Source: JAHRAW01 sp965203265
GTDB taxonomy: Bacteria; Pseudomonadota; Gammaproteobacteria; Arenicellales; Poriferihabitantaceae
NCBI GenBank assembly: GCA_965203265.1
Contig: CBDBBV010000002.1
Span: forward strand, 868,001-932,000
DNA: 64,000 bases
Direction of reading: 5' to 3'
The notes under the pieces were generated by a model. The model was not told the origin of the DNA, did no database searches, and saw only the letters and a program-made list of their open reading frames with translations. Of the stretch, positions 60,806-64,000 are shown piece after piece. Position 1 is the first letter of the stretch; each line of letters begins with the position of its first letter. A program made the position numbers and the translations under genes.

Positions 60806-61485
60806 CCTTTTCCATCGTTGGCCGTTGTCGGCGCAGCGGCATGTTGGGGGTAGCCATCACCACCTCCAGCATCTGCGTCGGCGCCCGTTGCCCCCATGTT
60901 CGCGCCGGAGTCGGCGCGGTCGCCAGCCAGAACATCACCGATCCGGCGCTAGGCACGGCGATCCTCGACCAACTCGCCACCGGCCTCACCTCGCCGGAAG
61001 CGTTGCGTGCGGCTCTGAGCGACCACCAACATCCGGCCTATCGACAAATCGCGGTCATCGACCACCACGGCAACAGCGCCTGCCATGCCGGCAGCCGAAT
61101 GCTCGGAATCCACGGCGAATCCGCCGACACCGACTGCCACGCCGCCGGAAACCTGCTGGCGAACGAATCGATCCCCGCCGAAGTCGCCAGCCACTTCGCG
61201 CGGCACGAGCATGAACGCGACCACCTAGCCGAACGACTGCTCGGCGCCCTCGAAGCCGGGCTGGCCGCCGGTGGCGAGCAGGGCGAAGTCCACTCCGCCG
61301 CCCTCTTGGTGGCACACGCCCACCCCTTCCCGCTGGTAGACCTGCGAATCGACTGGCACGACCACGATCCGGTGGCCGCCCTGCGCGATCTGTGGCACGA
61401 CTACCGCCCGCAAATGAACGACTACCTGACTCGCGCCTTGAACCCCGCTACGGCACCGGCTTACGGGGTTCCGGGGGATCGATAG
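60802..61485 (+). CDS. DUF1028 family protein (Ntn-hydrolase-like)
   Basis: The 227-residue product starts MTFSIVGRCRRSGMLGVAIT and has GARCPHVRAGVGAVASQNIT, then DPALGTAILDQLATGLTSPE, the conserved N-terminal signature of DUF1028 proteins. These have an Ntn-hydrolase-like fold and often sit next to RidA or peptidase/amidase genes; their activity is not established. It overlaps the RidA-like stop by ATGA, so the three genes are one transcription unit. Confidence 0.85.
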   Translation: MTFSIVGRCRRSGMLGVAITTSSICVGARCPHVRAGVGAVASQNITDPALGTAILDQLATGLTSPEALRAALSDHQHPAYRQIAVIDHHGNSACHAGSRMLGIHGESADTDCHAAGNLLANESIPAEVASHFARHEHERDHLAERLLGALEAGLAAGGEQGEVHSAALLVAHAHPFPLVDLRIDWHDHDPVAALRDLWHDYRPQMNDYLTRALNPATAPAYGVPGDR

Positions 61486-61488
61486 TGT

Positions 61489-61518
61489 TTGCACAACTGC
61501 CGACGGCATCCCTATAAT
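61489..61518 (+). promoter_or_regulatory. Sigma-70-like promoter of the type III Res-like gene
   Basis: TTGCAC at 61489-61494 and TATAAT at 61513-61518 are 18 bp apart. The expected transcription start, about 7 bp after the -10, falls at 61525, the A of the gene's ATG, so the transcript may be leaderless. Confidence 0.55.
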
Positions 61519-61524
61519 CCGCGC

Positions 61525-64000
61525 ATGGGAAACGAACCGCTGTTCACCCGACTTGCCACGGACGCCATCGAATGGCGCAACGGCGGTTATGACTGCGATG
61601 GTTACCCGCTGATTGGCGAAATTCTTGCCTACCAGCGGGAAATGCAAGAGGGCGGCGGCTTCAAATTTCTGCGCGAACCCCAATTTCTGGCGCTTGAAGT
61701 GTATTGGTATGTGCGCCTTGTCTTGGAAACGCCGCATATTATCGGCCTGTATAAACGGTATTACGGGGACGAAGCCTTGCTTGATGTTCTCGGTTATCCA
61801 AACTCGCGAGAAGCCTTGAATTTCACCGATGCGGATACCGTTTTGGAAAAGATCAAAACGGATCCCGACCTCGCCAGAGAGAAGAAAATTCAGGCGTTGC
61901 ACGAAGCCCTGAATCTCGACTACCCAAACTACATTCTCGCGCTGGCGATGGGGGCAGGCAAAACCGTGTTGATCGGCGCGATCATCGCCACCGAATTCGC
62001 CATGTCCCTGCGTTATCCGAAGGGAAATTTCATGAAAAACGCCTTGGTTTTCGCGCCGGGAACGACCATCATCGACAGTTTGCGCGAGCTCAGCGAGATA
62101 CCCTACGAAAAGATTTTACCGCCCGACCTCAATCGGGATTTCCTCGCCAACTTGAAAATCGAATATCCGAACAAGGGGAAAGAGATACAAGCGCAAACCG
62201 GTAGCATTTACAACCTCATCGTTACCAACACCGAGAGAATCAGCCTGCGCGCCAACCGGCGGAAAAATCAGCAACAGGAAGTATTCGAGCGGGAGGAATT
62301 ACAGGCGAATCTGCGGCTACAAAAGATCGCGAGTTTGCCGGGGCTTGGCGTCTTTTCGGATGAGGCGCATCATACATATGGGAACACTTTCGATAAACTG
62401 AAGCGGGTGCGGGAGACCATCAATTACATCCATGCGCAAACGGCGATAGTGGCCGTGGTCAACACCACCGGAACACCATATTACAAGCAGCAATATCTTA
62501 AGGAAGTCATCGTGTGGTATGGGCTTGGTGACGGCATCCGGGACAACATTTTGAAAGAGTTGTACAACGGCATTCATCAATACAATTTCAAAGTGCAAGA
62601 GGAACGAGAAGTATTCGACGAGGTCATTCGGGAATTTTTCCGAACCTACGGCAAGGTTTCTCTTCCGAACGGGAGTAAAGCGAAGATCGCCTTCTATTTC
62701 AAGACTCAAGCGCATCTGGATGCTTCTCGCCAACATATCGAACGGGCAATGGCAAGCATCGGCGAAAGCGTCTCCCAAATACTGGTCAACACCCAGCAAT
62801 CGAGCGGCGCCGAAGTGGACAACTTCAAACGACTCAACAATCCCGGCAATCAAAAAAGGATCATTCTGCTCATCGGCAAAGGCGTGGAAGGTTGGAACTG
62901 CCCCAGTTTGTTCGCCTGCGCCCTGATCAAGGAGCAGACGACCAGCAATAATTATGTACTGCAAGCGGCCACCCGCTGTTTGCGGCAGACACCGGGCAAT
63001 CGGCATTCGGCCAAGATATTCATGGATTACGGCAACGCCAGGATTCTGGATAAGGAATTGCAGGCCAACTTCGGCACCGATCTCGGCCGGCTCAGTGCCG
63101 GGTCGAGAAGCAAGGAAACCATCACCCTGCGCATTCTCAAGACGGAACTGCCGAAATTGGAAATCACCCGCACCCGAAGGCGGGCGGTGCGAGCGGGAAA
63201 AGCGAATGGCGAAATCAAGTTGGAAAAACCTCGGTCGCAACCGATTCCCAAGATACTGCGCAGCATACTGACTCCCGATTTCAGCGGCCCCAGGGAAATA
63301 CTGTTGCCGACCGGCGACACCACGGAATTGCCCGTCCGCGATGGAAAAAAGGACTGCCATACCGCCGCATGGGAAATCGCTTCACGATACCATTTGCCGG
63401 TGTTGCCGCTTTTGCACAAACTCAAGGAATTCTATCCGAAGGGGGAGATGCCGAGTAGCCATCTGTATGGGATTCTGCGGCAGGTTGAACGGCAACAGGT
63501 GAACTACAAGACGATTGAGGAGAAAATAACCGAAGTGATGGCATTGATTCGAGTGCAGGACGAGCGTGGCCGGGAGGTTTTCGAGAAAGACGAGGACGGT
63601 ACCTACATTCACCGACTGCGACTGCTCAAGGATACCGTCGAGCAGATGCGGGACGGCGGCTTGTTTGCCGAACGCGAAAAACACAAGGACCAACACGATT
63701 TGAGCTTCCACTATACGCCCTACCACTTCGACAGCCAGCCGGAACGCTCCGTATTCCAACAGGTATTATCCATGCTGAACGCCGACCCCGACGATGTGGA
63801 GGCGTTTCTGTTCACCGGCGGGCTGACCGACCCGAAGAAAACCGACTTCCATTTCGAATATCTCGGCGAAGATGGGCGTTATCACCGTTATTTTCCCGAT
63901 TTTGTGGTTGTAAAAAAGACCGGAGAGTTCTATATTATCGAGGTCAAGGCCGAGCGGGAACGAGGCGATGCGGTGGTGGAGGCGAAGAGGAAGGCGGTGG
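61525..64000 (+). CDS. Type III restriction (Res)-like helicase-nuclease, cut by right window edge
   Basis: The frame is open from ATG 61525 to the window end (825 codons visible). It has Walker A ILALAMGAGKTVLIGAIIAT (about 137-156), the DEAH box FSDEAHHTYGNTFDKLKR (about 290), and motifs NTTGTPYYKQQY and GKGVEGWNCPSLFACALIKE. Near the right edge is a nuclease domain (YFPDFVVVKKTGEFYIIEVK, the PD...E-x-K pattern). This is the layout of type III Res subunits and related stand-alone restriction helicases. No mod methylase is upstream; one could follow beyond the window. The strong promoter and absent Shine-Dalgarno suggest leaderless expression. Confidence 0.82.
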   Translation, partial: MGNEPLFTRLATDAIEWRNGGYDCDGYPLIGEILAYQREMQEGGGFKFLREPQFLALEVYWYVRLVLETPHIIGLYKRYYGDEALLDVLGYPNSREALNFTDADTVLEKIKTDPDLAREKKIQALHEALNLDYPNYILALAMGAGKTVLIGAIIATEFAMSLRYPKGNFMKNALVFAPGTTIIDSLRELSEIPYEKILPPDLNRDFLANLKIEYPNKGKEIQAQTGSIYNLIVTNTERISLRANRRKNQQQEVFEREELQANLRLQKIASLPGLGVFSDEAHHTYGNTFDKLKRVRETINYIHAQTAIVAVVNTTGTPYYKQQYLKEVIVWYGLGDGIRDNILKELYNGIHQYNFKVQEEREVFDEVIREFFRTYGKVSLPNGSKAKIAFYFKTQAHLDASRQHIERAMASIGESVSQILVNTQQSSGAEVDNFKRLNNPGNQKRIILLIGKGVEGWNCPSLFACALIKEQTTSNNYVLQAATRCLRQTPGNRHSAKIFMDYGNARILDKELQANFGTDLGRLSAGSRSKETITLRILKTELPKLEITRTRRRAVRAGKANGEIKLEKPRSQPIPKILRSILTPDFSGPREILLPTGDTTELPVRDGKKDCHTAAWEIASRYHLPVLPLLHKLKEFYPKGEMPSSHLYGILRQVERQQVNYKTIEEKITEVMALIRVQDERGREVFEKDEDGTYIHRLRLLKDTVEQMRDGGLFAEREKHKDQHDLSFHYTPYHFDSQPERSVFQQVLSMLNADPDDVEAFLFTGGLTDPKKTDFHFEYLGEDGRYHRYFPDFVVVKKTGEFYIIEVKAERERGDAVVEAKRKAV

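Overview
The window is GC-rich chromosomal DNA whose core genes and gene order point to a gammaproteobacterium: gatCA; mreBCD-mrdA-rodA-mltB-rlpA-dacA-lipB; murU beside lptD-surA; ubiK-comM; phoU-pstBAC-pstS; dnaX-ybaB-recR with a 4.5S RNA upstream. No rRNA, tRNA or CRISPR array was seen, so the genus cannot be named.

Layout. 1-1646: gatA (cut by the window edge) and gatC on the minus strand. 1816-11089: a plus-strand cell-elongation and envelope operon ending in lipB, with many ATGA start/stop overlaps; it converges on murU. 11786-18477: a minus-strand accessory block with a large DEAD/DEAH helicase carrying a C-terminal DUF1998-type Cys cluster and a translationally coupled 757-residue partner. 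It lies between murU and lptD, where pseudomonads carry amgK. 18531-24006: lptD, surA, ubiK, comM. 24045-26758: a tight minus-strand redox operon (flavodoxin-like, membrane-anchored protein, cytochrome-b/Rieske protein, two tiny membrane proteins). 26968-27909: a CDF cation transporter.

28226-35983 is a defence island, strongly AT-rich up to about 34,260. It holds an EcoRI-family adenine methylase with a DUF262-HNH protein, an OLD-like AAA/TOPRIM protein, and a chimeric gene whose AT-rich 5' half (HEPN/Apea-like) is joined to a GC-rich 3' half from a type I R-M-associated ATP-binding protein. Around these lie the debris of a type I R-M locus: pieces of hsdR and hsdS, a 5'-truncated YgjP-like metallopeptidase, and three copies of one leader-like repeat.

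36078-43436: the phosphate (Pst/PhoU) operon and acs, all on the minus strand. 43699-50507 is a second accessory region: an MvaI/BcnI-type R-M pair, a DUF1353 protein, an Mrr-like nuclease, an IS481-like element with a 5-bp target duplication, a small tandem gene family, and a DprA-like protein. 50547-61485 returns to core and metabolic genes: recR, ybaB, dnaX, 4.5S RNA, putA, a Usp protein, a GlnT-type synthetase, and a divergent HpaB-like/RidA/DUF1028 operon. 61525-64000 begins a type III Res-like helicase-nuclease that runs off the right edge.

The two most promising items for new biology are the helicase/L13e-like pair at 11786-18299 and the chimeric HEPN-ATPase gene in the decayed type I locus at 32511-35983. 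Function calls rest on motif recognition by eye; no database search was run.
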